DNA of 64,000 nt from Actinomycetota bacterium (GCA_009699875.1 WLNI01000001.1:124001-188000), one strand, 5' to 3'; numbered from the stretch's first letter, positions 9,406 through 18,424 are shown. Made by a program: numbers and translations. The notes: a model not told the origin generated them from the letters alone.

Positions 9406-11310
9406 TTAAGGACTCGGGACCGTCGCCATCACGAGATGTCCCTCGTTGGGATCTGGACCAGCTTGAGGATCAAAGAAGGAGACGTAAAGCGTCGACGCAG
9501 ACGAGGAGATCTCGGGGTGAGGGATCATGGCGTAACAAAAACCCTTGGTGAGTGCCCGACACCCTGGCATCACTGCGTCGGCAACCTGCGTCCACTGACC
9601 TGTTGGGCTTGAAGAGCGAAAGATTTGGTAACTCCCCACGATCGAGCTCTGCTCAACCATCAAAAAGCCACCATGAACAATATCTTGCACGACGTTGAGA
9701 ATAAGTGGTCGCCAATTCTGGGCACCAGTTGGAACGGCCAGGTTGACTGGCGAGGCGTAGTTTTCCGCGTCTAAAAGATTCGCTGTGTTCGAAACATCCG
9801 TGATGGTGATCGCAGAGACCGTTGAGCCAGCTCCGGGACACGTAACGAATCGACCAGGACACGCTGAAGTGAAGAGGACAAGATTTCCATCCCCCTGGAT
9901 CACTGGTGAGCCGAGTCCCACCTCGGGAGTTTCGGCTCCATTGGGGTTTGGCAAGAAGACTTGTGTTGGCGCCTGCGTCATTGTGCGGGTTGATGGGTTG
10001 TATTCGAGAAACCCCCAAGCTTGCGCTCGAAAGAGCGTCGGTGTCACACAGACGTCGATGAAGGTGATGAGAACATCGACTCCGTTGGGCATCAGGGCGA
10101 CTCCGTTCGGCCACCGAGCTTGATAGTTGGCTCCGTTCTGAGGCGTGCAGGCGCGCTGCGAGCTATCGGGCATATAAAGGTTCGTCGGGCTTGCCAAAAA
10201 CTGGGAAGGCACACTTGTAGACGGCCCCACTTCATTCAATGACGTGGGAACAGCATTCGCCGGGGTGGCTTGGATTGCTGCGGTACTCGATTGAATGAAT
10301 GCTGACTGATACCAGGAGGAGTCTGCGTTGTTCTGCCAAATTCTCCCAGTTTGAGAACTCCACAAAGGAACGTATCTCGTCGTATAGAGCACGAGGTTTC
10401 CGTCCCCCTGCATTGCCAAAAATGTTGTCCCTTGACCATTTGTTTGTGTTGACCAGAGTGGCGTGCCGTTCTGAAGGTAGGCAACAAGGTTTCCGTCGCT
10501 TTGCAGAACAAGGTGATTTGGCCCGAAGTAGTTATTGAGCCCGTCAGCCCAGAGCGCGCGATTGCCGTCGTAAACCACAAAGTTGCCGTCGTGCTGCAAC
10601 ACTGCGCGAATACGACCTCCTCCAGCGACGATCTGTTGGCCCTCTTGGAGCGTTCCGTTTGTGTTCATGATGTCCAGTCCACGTGGTGCCGCAGGTGGAG
10701 TGTTTGTAAACACGCCAGTGTCATTGAAAATCCAGAGGTCTTTGGATCCAACGGGAACGCTGTAGCCACCATCTCGAGAAATACTTTGCGACGCACTCTC
10801 ACCAATACTCAGAACCGAGGGAGGAGGGGTTGGCGGTGGCGGTGGCGGGAGTTTTCCGGTTTTCGAGCTCCAGGTTGCTTGATCCCGATCGTTATAGAGC
10901 ACCAAGTTCCCGTCGTCTTGCATGACGAGACGATCTGCGTCTTCGCCATTTGTCCGAGTGGACCACAACGGCACAGGGGTCCCGTTCAGGTAGCTCACAA
11001 GATTTCCGTCGCCTTGAAGCACGAGATGGTTTGGACCAAAGTAATCATTGACTCCGTTGGCCCAGAGCGCATGATCGCCTTCATAGACCACAAAGTTGCC
11101 GTCGTACTGCAGCACTGCTCGGAAGCGCCCAGATCCTGAATTCAAACTTTGGCCCTCTTGAAGTTGCTCATTGACGTTCAATCTGCTGGAAAATGCATCC
11201 GCCGAGGCGTGCGTCACAGAAATTGGGACAATAAAGGCCGTGAGAGTAATAATCCCTGTCAAAGCAATGCCGAGGAATTGATATCTGACACGCTCGAAAC
11301 GGATTGTCAT
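9406..11310 (-). CDS. Secreted protein with two B-type mannose-binding lectin domains
   Basis: A 634-residue exported protein. Residues 1-36 form a signal peptide or anchor (basic start, hydrophobic core ending near THASA). Two bulb-type lectin domains follow, at about residues 42-150 and 205-330, each with three copies of the mannose-site motif Q-x-D-x-N-x-V-x-Y (six in all, e.g. LQYDGNFVVY, MQDDGNLVLY). They are joined by a proline linker (PPPPPPTPPP). The remaining 300 residues look beta-rich and contain another QGDGNLVLF. B-lectins bind mannose-containing glycans at the cell surface; the ligand here is unknown. The two lectin domains are close copies, a clear internal duplication. Confidence 0.85.
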   Translation of the reverse strand: MTIRFERVRYQFLGIALTGIITLTAFIVPISVTHASADAFSSRLNVNEQLQEGQSLNSGSGRFRAVLQYDGNFVVYEGDHALWANGVNDYFGPNHLVLQGDGNLVSYLNGTPVPLWSTRTNGEDADRLVMQDDGNLVLYNDRDQATWSSKTGKLPPPPPPTPPPSVLSIGESASQSISRDGGYSVPVGSKDLWIFNDTGVFTNTPPAAPRGLDIMNTNGTLQEGQQIVAGGGRIRAVLQHDGNFVVYDGNRALWADGLNNYFGPNHLVLQSDGNLVAYLQNGTPLWSTQTNGQGTTFLAMQGDGNLVLYTTRYVPLWSSQTGRIWQNNADSSWYQSAFIQSSTAAIQATPANAVPTSLNEVGPSTSVPSQFLASPTNLYMPDSSQRACTPQNGANYQARWPNGVALMPNGVDVLITFIDVCVTPTLFRAQAWGFLEYNPSTRTMTQAPTQVFLPNPNGAETPEVGLGSPVIQGDGNLVLFTSACPGRFVTCPGAGSTVSAITITDVSNTANLLDAENYASPVNLAVPTGAQNWRPLILNVVQDIVHGGFLMVEQSSIVGSYQIFRSSSPTGQWTQVADAVMPGCRALTKGFCYAMIPHPEISSSASTLYVSFFDPQAGPDPNEGHLVMATVPSP

Positions 11311-11436
11311 GCCAAGGAACTCCAGGGGTGGGGATGCGAGATCAACATGTGTGATCCAAGATCAAGGCTACTTCCTGAGGCGTTCAATAACTCCGCGCCA
11401 TTGGAGATCCGCTGTGTCCTGCCTAGAAAAGAATAA

Positions 11437-12414
11437 TCAGTGGCCCAAAATACGATGAGGTCGATATGGCGCTTCGATGAGCGCAATCTCGGCGTCATCG
11501 AGGACCAGCTGCTCTGCCTCTACCGCATCGGTCACATGCACGACCTTGGTGGCGCCAACAATCGGTGCCGTTACTCCTGGTTTTGCTAACAGCCACGCCA
11601 ATGCCACTTGGGCGGGAGGCACCTGACGAGCCTCAGCGACCTTGACGACTGCGTCAACGACGTCAAAGTCATCATCGACATAGAGCATTTCGCCGAAAGC
11701 GTCACTATTCGCTCGCTCCGTCAACTTTCCTCCACCTCTCGTTCGATTCCCAGCGAGGAGTCCTCGAGCAAGAGGACTCCATGGGATGATGCCAACACCG
11801 TCGTCCTCACAGAGAGGAATCATCTCCCTCTCTTCTTCTCGATAGACCGCGTTGTAGTGGTTTTGCATAGAGATGAATGCAGCGCCTCCTGCGTCCCTGG
11901 CTGCATGCTGTGCTTTGGCAAGTTGCCAGGCGTACATCGAACTTGCCCCGATGTAGCGAGCTTTGCCAGATTTGACGACCTCATTCAACGCACCCATCGT
12001 CTCTTCGATCGGTACGTGCGGGTCGTAACGATGAATTTGATAAAGGTCGACGTGGTCCACGCCCAGGCGACTCAGGGACGCGTCAATGGCAGAATGAATG
12101 TGCTTCGCTGAGAGCCCTCCCCCATTTGGGCCTGGCGTCATCGGCATAAAAACTTTTGTGGCTAGAACAACTTCGTCACGAGTGAAGTACTTCTTGACGA
12201 GGCGCCCCGTCACTTCTTCACTTAGTCCGCGCGCGTAGATATCTGCAGTATCAATAAACGTGATTCCAGCGTCAACAGCTGTTTTGAAAATCTCGTCAGC
12301 AAGGTCGTTACTCACCACCCACGGCCGGTCGGTGTCACCTTCACCGAAGCTCATTGTTCCTAACGCGACCCTTGACACTCGAAGTCCGCTTCTTCCCAAC
12401 TGCACATACTCCAC
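11437..12414 (-). CDS. Aldo/keto reductase
   Basis: A 325-residue NADPH-dependent (beta/alpha)8-barrel reductase of the YajO/YghZ-like branch. Visible motifs: LGRSGLRVSRVALGTMSFG at the start, FIDTADIYARG with the catalytic Asp and Tyr, LATKVF with the Lys, and DLYQIHRYDP with the His, so the full Asp-Tyr-Lys-His tetrad is present. The C-terminal VAPIVGATK motif is the usual NADP phosphate-binding segment. It reduces aldehydes or ketones to alcohols; substrate not predictable. The GTG start at 12414 has an AGAAGGAG ribosome site seven bases away. Monocistronic by context. Confidence 0.9.
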   Translation of the reverse strand: MEYVQLGRSGLRVSRVALGTMSFGEGDTDRPWVVSNDLADEIFKTAVDAGITFIDTADIYARGLSEEVTGRLVKKYFTRDEVVLATKVFMPMTPGPNGGGLSAKHIHSAIDASLSRLGVDHVDLYQIHRYDPHVPIEETMGALNEVVKSGKARYIGASSMYAWQLAKAQHAARDAGGAAFISMQNHYNAVYREEEREMIPLCEDDGVGIIPWSPLARGLLAGNRTRGGGKLTERANSDAFGEMLYVDDDFDVVDAVVKVAEARQVPPAQVALAWLLAKPGVTAPIVGATKVVHVTDAVEAEQLVLDDAEIALIEAPYRPHRILGH

Positions 12415-12664
12415 GACTTACTCCTTCTGACGACGTGGCACCGAGACTAAATGATCAGCTTGTCTCTCGTCGGACAAAAGCAACATTGTCTAAGACCCAG
12501 ATGGATTTGATGGCGACTTTTCTGCCTCAGAATCAAGGAATCCACCAGTTTTGGGCAAATGGTCGGTATTTTTTCCCTATGCGAGAGATCTCGTGGGGAG
12601 TGTCGGCTCCCGCAAGCAATCTTCACCTCTCATTCTTTTTCAACGCCTCTCGAGCGGTGCGCTG

Positions 12665-13633
12665 ATGGCAGCCCATCGAGCACAGCATCGCCGTCGCCCG
12701 TCTCGGCGACATCAAATCACTACTCGTGCGGTTTCGTCACTCGTCGTTTGTGGCGTTGCCGTGGTTGGCTGCTATCTGGTGCTTGGCGCTCGCTCACACG
12801 GCCTTGAAGCGGTTTCTTCCGTTGCGAACAACAAGTTGGCAGCCGCTCCGAGCCCTCCACCCCCGAACCAAGATCCGTTCGCTTCGCCACAGATCACTTC
12901 CTACCTCCAAGGTCGATCTGGTGAGATCACTGCGGCGCTTTACAACGTGACCACTGGAGAGACGTACACCTACCATCCAGGGCTTGCACAAGCGACTGCC
13001 AGCATGGTCAAGATCGACATCCTGGCCGCGTTGCTCTACAAAACTCAAAATCAGCATCGATCGCTCACTCCTCAAGAAAGCAAGGCGGTCACCGCCATGA
13101 TCGAAGCGTCCGACAATGACGCGGCGAGTTCGCTCTTCGATGAAGTTGGACAGATGCCTGGTCTCGCCAGCTTCAACTCGACGATCGGCATGAGTGAGAC
13201 CGTGGGTAACTGGGGATGGGGTCTCACAAAGACCACTCCCGTCGACCAACTTTCCTTGCTGAAAACCATTGTTCTCCCGAACAGCGTGCTCACGCCAAGT
13301 TCGCAGAGCTATGAGCAGAACCTCATGGAGCATGTCTACGACAATGAGCGCTTTGGTGTCGCCCAGGGACCCCCGTCAAGTGCTCGAGTTGGTCTCAAAA
13401 ATGGTTGGTACAACGAGCCGACAACTGGATGGCAGATCAATTCAGCGGGCTACGTTCAACTTGGCTCTACTTTCTACTTCCTTGTGATTGAGACCGCCCA
13501 CAACCCTGGTCAGATCTACGGTGAGCAGACAACAAGCGGTCTGAGTTCCTTGATTTGGAGTTTTGAATCACAACCACCTGGCACTGAGACGCATGGCCCA
13601 ACCCTCAACGCCGTGGCAACGCAAGTCCCCTAA
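12665..13633 (+). CDS. Membrane-anchored class A beta-lactamase-fold serine hydrolase
   Basis: A 322-residue protein with a very basic N-terminus (HRAQHRRRPSRRH), one membrane segment at about residues 25-48, then a beta-lactamase / D,D-peptidase-like domain outside the cell. Motifs in order: TASMVKID (Ser-x-x-Lys), EASDNDAAS (the S-D-N triad) and LKNGWYN (K-N-G in place of K-T-G). A clear Glu166-type omega loop is not obvious, so it is as likely a cell-wall hydrolase or penicillin-binding relative as a real beta-lactamase. No ribosome site precedes the ATG. The 250 bases upstream, back to the aldo/keto reductase, show nothing I can name. Confidence 0.75.
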   Translation: MAAHRAQHRRRPSRRHQITTRAVSSLVVCGVAVVGCYLVLGARSHGLEAVSSVANNKLAAAPSPPPPNQDPFASPQITSYLQGRSGEITAALYNVTTGETYTYHPGLAQATASMVKIDILAALLYKTQNQHRSLTPQESKAVTAMIEASDNDAASSLFDEVGQMPGLASFNSTIGMSETVGNWGWGLTKTTPVDQLSLLKTIVLPNSVLTPSSQSYEQNLMEHVYDNERFGVAQGPPSSARVGLKNGWYNEPTTGWQINSAGYVQLGSTFYFLVIETAHNPGQIYGEQTTSGLSSLIWSFESQPPGTETHGPTLNAVATQVP

Positions 13634-13834
13634 GAATGCGGGCCCGATGCAGGCAACTGAACTTTTCTCAGGGTCCAACCATTTGAAGGTCCGCAAAGCG
13701 GAGCCTCCACTGCCAGCATCCCCCTCTGATTGATCACGCCTCGCGTGTTCCTAAGATGAGGGGGTGAAATCTAGATACCTGCGAGTTCGCGTGACCGCAC
13801 AACAACTCACGGCTCCTCGTCTGGGTCACCTCTC

Positions 13835-15106
13835 ATGAAAATTGCCATTATCGGCAGCGGCATCGCGGGGTTGAGCACCGCGTTCTATTTGGCGAGTGAT
13901 CATGAGATCACCCTCTTTGAGGCAGAGGGTCGACTCGGTGGGCATACCAATACCGTTCCTGTGGTTCTTTCTGGGAAAACCCATCACGTCGATACTGGGT
14001 TCATCGTCCACAATGAAAAGAACTACCCCCTCTTCCGTGACTTCCTCCAACAACTTGGCGTTGAAACCCAGGATGCCGACATGAGTTTTAGTGTTTCTCA
14101 CCAACAACCGTTTCTTGAATTTTCTGGGACTGGTCCTCGTGGCCTCTTCGCACAGCCAAAAAATCTTGTCTCCCCTACGTTCTGGAAACTTCTCGTTTCC
14201 ATTGCTCGTTTCGGTCGCCTCGGACGCAAGATGCTCCGTCAACCACCCGACGGAGCGGAAGATAAAGAAGAAACGGTCGCTGAGTTTCTCAATCGACACT
14301 CTTTTTCAACGAGCTTCAAGAATCAATATCTCATTCCGCTCGGAAGCTCGATTTGGTCAGCTGATCCACGTACCTTTCTCGAATTCCCAGTCCGAGCTTT
14401 ACTCTATTTCTTCAACAACCATGGGCTCCTCACGTTTATGAACCGTCCGAAATGGCAAACCGTTGTAGGGGGCTCTTCCACCTACATTGATGCCTTGCTC
14501 AACGCAATCCCCCTTGACGTACGACTTCATTCCAAAGTCGATGCCATACAACGCACCTCGGAAGGTGTTGCGATCTCAACATCACATGGCGTCGAGTTAT
14601 TCGATGAAGTGATCTGTGCGACCCACAGCGATCAGGCGCTTGCCATGCTGAGTGATCCCACGCCCGAAGAGACCTCCGTCCTTGGGGCGATTCGTTTTCA
14701 AGCGAACCAGGCCGTGCTCCATACTGATCGCTCGATGCTGCCAGCCCTTCGAACTGCCTGGGCGGCGTGGAACTACTACTGCCCTGATCATGACAGCAAG
14801 AAGCCAACGTTGACCTACTGGATGAACCGGCTCCAACGCCTCGATGCTTCTGAAGAAATCTGCGTGACACTCAATCGAAGCGAAGAAATTGATCCAAATT
14901 CCATAGTGGGAATCTATGACTACGCACACCCGATGTATGACGGCAACACATTTGCGGCACAGCGTCGCTGGGCTGAAATTAACGGAATCAATGCCACCTG
15001 GTTTGTTGGAGCATGGTGGGGATATGGCTTCCACGAAGATGGGGTTCGTAGTGCCCGTCGTGTTGCTGATGCGATCGCCTCCGTGAAGGAGAATGTCGTA
15101 TCGTGA
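13835..15106 (+). CDS. FAD-dependent amine-oxidase-like oxidoreductase (COG2907)
   Basis: A 423-residue flavoprotein starting MKIAIIGSGIAGLSTAFYL with the Rossmann GxGxxG, then FEAEGRLGGHTNT, the second FAD signature of amine-oxidase and desaturase relatives. It matches the COG2907 type found next to DUF1365 and cyclopropane fatty acid synthase-like genes in many bacteria, and here those two genes follow with 4-base overlaps. Relatives of this trio have been linked to fatty-acid oxidation or methyl-branched/furan fatty acid synthesis in other bacteria. First gene of the operon; the ATG lacks a clear ribosome site. Confidence 0.88.
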   Translation: MKIAIIGSGIAGLSTAFYLASDHEITLFEAEGRLGGHTNTVPVVLSGKTHHVDTGFIVHNEKNYPLFRDFLQQLGVETQDADMSFSVSHQQPFLEFSGTGPRGLFAQPKNLVSPTFWKLLVSIARFGRLGRKMLRQPPDGAEDKEETVAEFLNRHSFSTSFKNQYLIPLGSSIWSADPRTFLEFPVRALLYFFNNHGLLTFMNRPKWQTVVGGSSTYIDALLNAIPLDVRLHSKVDAIQRTSEGVAISTSHGVELFDEVICATHSDQALAMLSDPTPEETSVLGAIRFQANQAVLHTDRSMLPALRTAWAAWNYYCPDHDSKKPTLTYWMNRLQRLDASEEICVTLNRSEEIDPNSIVGIYDYAHPMYDGNTFAAQRRWAEINGINATWFVGAWWGYGFHEDGVRSARRVADAIASVKENVVS

Positions 15107-15876
15107 CGTCGTCTTTCTTGAGCCATGGCCTCTATGAAGGCACCGTGTGGCACCATCGCAATACTCCTGACTACGGCTTTCGCCAGTCTGTGTCTCTGGG
15201 GTACTTCAATCTGGATGATTTGGATGCTGCAATGGATGCGAGCCCCCTTCTGGGCTCAAAAGGATTGTCCCCTGCCAAGTTCAGGCGTCAGGATTTTTTC
15301 GGCGATCCCTCACAACCACTTGCAGAATGCGTTCGCGATCTTGTTGAAAAACACCTGGGATTTCGACCTTTGGGGCCGGTATGTGTGCTGGCGAATCTAC
15401 GCACCTGGGGCTGGTGCTTCAATCCAATTGTCTTTTACTGGTGTTACGACGAGTCTGGAAGCGAAGTCGCTCAAGTCCTCGGGGTAACGAATACTCCATG
15501 GCACGAATACCACAACTACGTGATCGACCGACGAACAAGTCAGAGTGTGACCGAGCTAGAAAAAGCACATCACGTCTCTCCCTTCTTTCCCATGGACTTG
15601 CACTACACGATTGAACAAACAGCTCCCCACACTGCTTTCTCATTCGCAATGCGTGTCTTCCAGGGGCCCACAGAAATCTTTACCGCTGGCTTGGAGGCCA
15701 CCAAAGTTCCCCTCAACGCAAAGAATCTTCGAACACTGCTGCTGCGCCGACCAACCCAGCGCGTTTCACTCGGCATCTATGCCCACGCAGCAAAACTCTG
15801 GCGGACAGGGGCTCGCTACGTGCCACATCCACGCAAGAACAAGACCGTGAAATCCGGTGAAAGAATATCGAGATGA
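15103..15876 (+). CDS. DUF1365 family protein (COG3496)
   Basis: A 257-residue member of DUF1365. Typical sequence includes the opening LYEGTVWHHRNTP, a mid-region CVLANLRTWGWCFNPIVFYW and YHNYVID, all hallmarks of the family. The family has no agreed biochemical function. Its fixed position between the FAD oxidoreductase and the cyclopropane-synthase-like methyltransferase argues for a role in modifying phospholipid acyl chains. The GTG start overlaps the previous stop (GTGA) and its own stop overlaps the next start (ATGA), so translation of all three is probably coupled. No signal peptide is seen. Confidence 0.88.
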   Translation: MTSSFLSHGLYEGTVWHHRNTPDYGFRQSVSLGYFNLDDLDAAMDASPLLGSKGLSPAKFRRQDFFGDPSQPLAECVRDLVEKHLGFRPLGPVCVLANLRTWGWCFNPIVFYWCYDESGSEVAQVLGVTNTPWHEYHNYVIDRRTSQSVTELEKAHHVSPFFPMDLHYTIEQTAPHTAFSFAMRVFQGPTEIFTAGLEATKVPLNAKNLRTLLLRRPTQRVSLGIYAHAAKLWRTGARYVPHPRKNKTVKSGERISR

Positions 15877-17195
15877 GCGATCCAAAGTTCACGCCTCCAA
15901 TTCAACGGGTAAATGATGAGCTCATCGCGCCACAGCCAACGTCGCTCGGTACTCGAACAACATGGCGCTCCACAACAGAGCGAAGGATTCTTGGGAAGAT
16001 CGTGTCGAGTATCGATGGGGTTGCACTCGTCAATGCGCCTCACCGTGCACTCGGCGTTCCAAACTCCCCCGACCATACGGGAGGGGATCCAAATCTACCG
16101 ATTTATCTCTACGTGAGAGATGAACGAGCCTGGTCAGTCGTTGCACGACATGGGAGTGCTGGGCTTGGAGAGGGCTATTTTCGAGGGTGGTGGGATACCG
16201 ACGATCTTGTCGGAATTCTCCGTCTCTTTGTTCGCCGCTCCGCGGGCCTCGATGCCTTTCGAACCAAAGTGCATCACTACACCGGTCCCGTGACCGATCG
16301 GTTCCGTCGACTTCGAAAGGCGAACCCCCTCAGAGATCGCCACAATGTCCGAGCCCATTACGACCTCTCGAACGAATTCTTTGCAACGTTCTTAGACGAA
16401 ACGATGACCTACTCAAGCGCTGTCTTCGAATCTGTAGATACTCCATTGGAAGAAGCATCGGTCTCCAAACTTGAGCGTCTCTGTCAGAAACTTCAATTGT
16501 CTCCGAAGCATTCATTGGTAGAGATCGGAACTGGCTGGGGAAGTTTCGCTATGCACGCAGCCTTAAACCATGACGTCAATGTCACCACAACGACAATATC
16601 GACCGCACAGGCTGATCTCGCTCGGAAGCGCTTCGCCGAGGCGGGATTGACGGAGCGCATCACCTTGGAAGAAGTGGATTTTCGCTCGCTCAACGGATCC
16701 TTCGACCGGCTTGCTTCAATTGAAATGATTGAAGCCGTCGACTGGAGGGACGTTCCCGGTTTCTTTGCGTCATGCTCCTCGCTCCTCAAGGATGACGGAC
16801 TTATGGGGCTCCAAGCCATTGTCTGTGCTGATCAGCGCCACAGCCGCGTAAAAGTCACTGATGACTTCATCACAACATGGGTATTCCCTGGAGGGAGCCT
16901 CCCTTCGATTACCTCTATCGCCAACGCTGCAACGAGTGCGGGCGATCTGAGAATCATCGACGTCGAAGATTTTGGCTCCCACTACGCAGAGACTCTGTCG
17001 CGATGGAGATCAACGCTCCATGAGCGGTGGGAAGAGTTGGGCGAACTTGGATTAAGTGCTGAGATGGCCAGGCTGTGGGACTTCTATCTGGCCTACTGTC
17101 AAGCGGCCTTCCTCGAGCGCCACGTGAGCGTGGTCCAGATCATCCTCGCAAAGTCGAAGTGGCGGCCCGACTACCTTTCCCTTCGGCCTCTCTGA
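15873..17195 (+). CDS. Cyclopropane-fatty-acyl-phospholipid synthase family methyltransferase
   Basis: A 440-residue SAM-dependent methyltransferase of the CFA synthase family (COG2230). The N-terminal 130 residues form the lipid-binding part (GEGYFRGWWDTDDLVGILR), followed by RHNVRAHYDLSNEFFATFLDE, the conserved pre-motif, and SAM motif I at VEIGTGWGSFAMHAA. Later blocks SIEMIEAVDW and LQAIVCADQRH are also as expected. It would transfer a methyl(ene) group to the double bond of an unsaturated acyl chain in membrane phospholipid. Third gene of the operon. Cyclopropanation, methyl branching and furan precursor formation cannot be told apart from sequence alone. Confidence 0.9.
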   Translation: MSDPKFTPPIQRVNDELIAPQPTSLGTRTTWRSTTERRILGKIVSSIDGVALVNAPHRALGVPNSPDHTGGDPNLPIYLYVRDERAWSVVARHGSAGLGEGYFRGWWDTDDLVGILRLFVRRSAGLDAFRTKVHHYTGPVTDRFRRLRKANPLRDRHNVRAHYDLSNEFFATFLDETMTYSSAVFESVDTPLEEASVSKLERLCQKLQLSPKHSLVEIGTGWGSFAMHAALNHDVNVTTTTISTAQADLARKRFAEAGLTERITLEEVDFRSLNGSFDRLASIEMIEAVDWRDVPGFFASCSSLLKDDGLMGLQAIVCADQRHSRVKVTDDFITTWVFPGGSLPSITSIANAATSAGDLRIIDVEDFGSHYAETLSRWRSTLHERWEELGELGLSAEMARLWDFYLAYCQAAFLERHVSVVQIILAKSKWRPDYLSLRPL

Positions 17196-17201
17196 CTTGC
17201 C

Positions 17202-18140
17202 TTATGGTCCAAGGGAAACGCACGAATTGGTCTTGTTATCCCAGAGATTTGAGAGCTGGTAGAGGTGGTTACCAACAGCGAGGTTGGCCGTTTTGTGCAC
17301 GAACGGAGCAAATGAATAGCTACAAACATCAGCGACTTCATTCCCTTTGACATCGCCCCATCCGGTTCCAAGTGGGTCGGTCACCGTTTCAGCGATTTCA
17401 TGCGTTGTCGTTGACAGAGTTCCATCTGTCGACATATTGCCGTTCGTTGCATCAAGATACGGAGCATCAGGACTCTGGCTCTCTGCATTCGAACATGTCT
17501 CGTCAGAGGGGGTAATCACTACGCCATAAAGGAGTTGCGTTCCATTCTGTGGAGCGTTGTAATGGCTCCCACACCATCCGCCATCTTGGGAATTACTACA
17601 TCCGCTTGAATCGCAAACGTTTTCATCAATATCGGTATAGACCAGGTACAGCGAATCCATACCTGGCTTCCAACCATTTTCGCTCATAACTTTTGTGATC
17701 TCATCCCTCATTTGCTTCTCCGTGATGCAGTTGGAGTGTTTGCGGCAAGGCTTTTGAGAGGATGGATACGCAGTATCGTCAAACGCAGTTCCACCGAATC
17801 GAATTTGACTTGGGTTCACGAACTGCTTTCTCCCATGTGCGTAGCCAGAGTATTGAGAGAGGACTTTGAACATGCCGCCTGGCTGCATGTCGCTCAGAAG
17901 TTGGCTGACGAGCTTGTTTTGTCGAGGAGTCATCGTTCCCTCAGCGCCGTTCTGCAGTGTCGGCGGCTGCCAGTAAATCGCGTAGACCTTGGCGGACTGC
18001 ATCACCGGCCCGTCATCAGTAATGAGGTGCTTCTTATTTGCTGCCCCCGCTGTTGCACTCATGATCGAAAAGCCCAGCGTGACACCAAGGATCCCGGCCA
18101 AGAAAACGGGCAACGTTCGTTTGTAGACGCTCGCCATCAT
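17202..18140 (-). CDS. Secreted exordium/phosphate-induced-like protein with HExxE motif
   Basis: A 312-residue exported protein. A signal peptide spans about residues 1-34 (hydrophobic VFLAGILGVTLGFSIMSATAGA, processed near AGAA). The mature part begins GPVMQSAKVYAIYWQ and has many cysteines, some in pairs (CDSSGC, CRKHSNC), fitting disulfides outside the cell. THEIAETVTDPLG resembles a zinc HExxE site followed by the TDP motif common in bacterial members of the phosphate-induced / exordium-like group. Whether it is a protease is unknown. It ends 6 bases from the convergent methyltransferase gene. Confidence 0.65.
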   Translation of the reverse strand: MMASVYKRTLPVFLAGILGVTLGFSIMSATAGAANKKHLITDDGPVMQSAKVYAIYWQPPTLQNGAEGTMTPRQNKLVSQLLSDMQPGGMFKVLSQYSGYAHGRKQFVNPSQIRFGGTAFDDTAYPSSQKPCRKHSNCITEKQMRDEITKVMSENGWKPGMDSLYLVYTDIDENVCDSSGCSNSQDGGWCGSHYNAPQNGTQLLYGVVITPSDETCSNAESQSPDAPYLDATNGNMSTDGTLSTTTHEIAETVTDPLGTGWGDVKGNEVADVCSYSFAPFVHKTANLAVGNHLYQLSNLWDNKTNSCVSLGP

Positions 18141-18261
18141 ACGAGGTACAGATTACAGGTGACATAGATTCACCATGCCGCACTAATGCCAGATGGGCGG
18201 AATCCCAGAGAAGCGGAGCAGGCTGTTTCATTCCCAGTCTTCCCTGGTCACATTGGTCCAG

Positions 18262-18335
18262 TGGGCGCTGCGGGACTCGAACCCACGACCTCTGCCGTGT
18301 GAAGGCAGCGCTCTAACCAGCTGAGCTAAGCGCCC
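18262..18335 (-). tRNA. tRNA-Val (anticodon CAC)
   Basis: A complete cloverleaf on the minus strand: acceptor stem GGGCGCT/AGCGCCC, D arm TAGCTCAGCTGGTTAGAGC, anticodon stem CTGCC/GGCAG with loop TTCACAC (anticodon CAC, reading the Val codon GUG), and T arm with GGTTCGAGTCC. The 3' CCA is not encoded (the strand reads discriminator A, then C-T-G), so it must be added by nucleotidyltransferase, unlike the other two tRNAs here. Confidence 0.97.
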
Positions 18336-18411
18336 GAGAAAAAGTCTTGCCACGGGACTCCATGACGTTAGCCGCTCCTTCAGCAAATTCTAAAGGCACC
18401 GATTCCTCCGA

Positions 18412-18417
18412 TAACCT
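18412..18417 (+). promoter_or_regulatory. Candidate -10 element of a leaderless mRNA
   Basis: TAACCT ends seven bases before the ATG at 18425 and no Shine-Dalgarno sequence is present, which is the spacing expected when transcription begins at or next to the start codon. No convincing -35 is seen. Confidence 0.45.
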
Positions 18418-18424
18418 CAGCACT

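Noticed and set aside
11311-11436. Leader before the lectin gene as a possible riboswitch
   Set aside because: No conserved riboswitch core (c-di-GMP, c-di-AMP, cobalamin or glycine types) could be recognised.
13690-13702. TCCGC-AAA-GCGGA hairpin after the beta-lactamase-like gene
   Set aside because: Five-pair stem with no T-run; too weak for a terminator call.
13826-14299. 157-residue minus-strand open frame in the FAD oxidoreductase gene
   Set aside because: Antisense shadow of a gene with clear FAD motifs; no motif of its own.
14499-14870. 123-residue minus-strand open frame
   Set aside because: Rich in Arg, Ser and His as expected from an antisense frame of a coding region; no domain.
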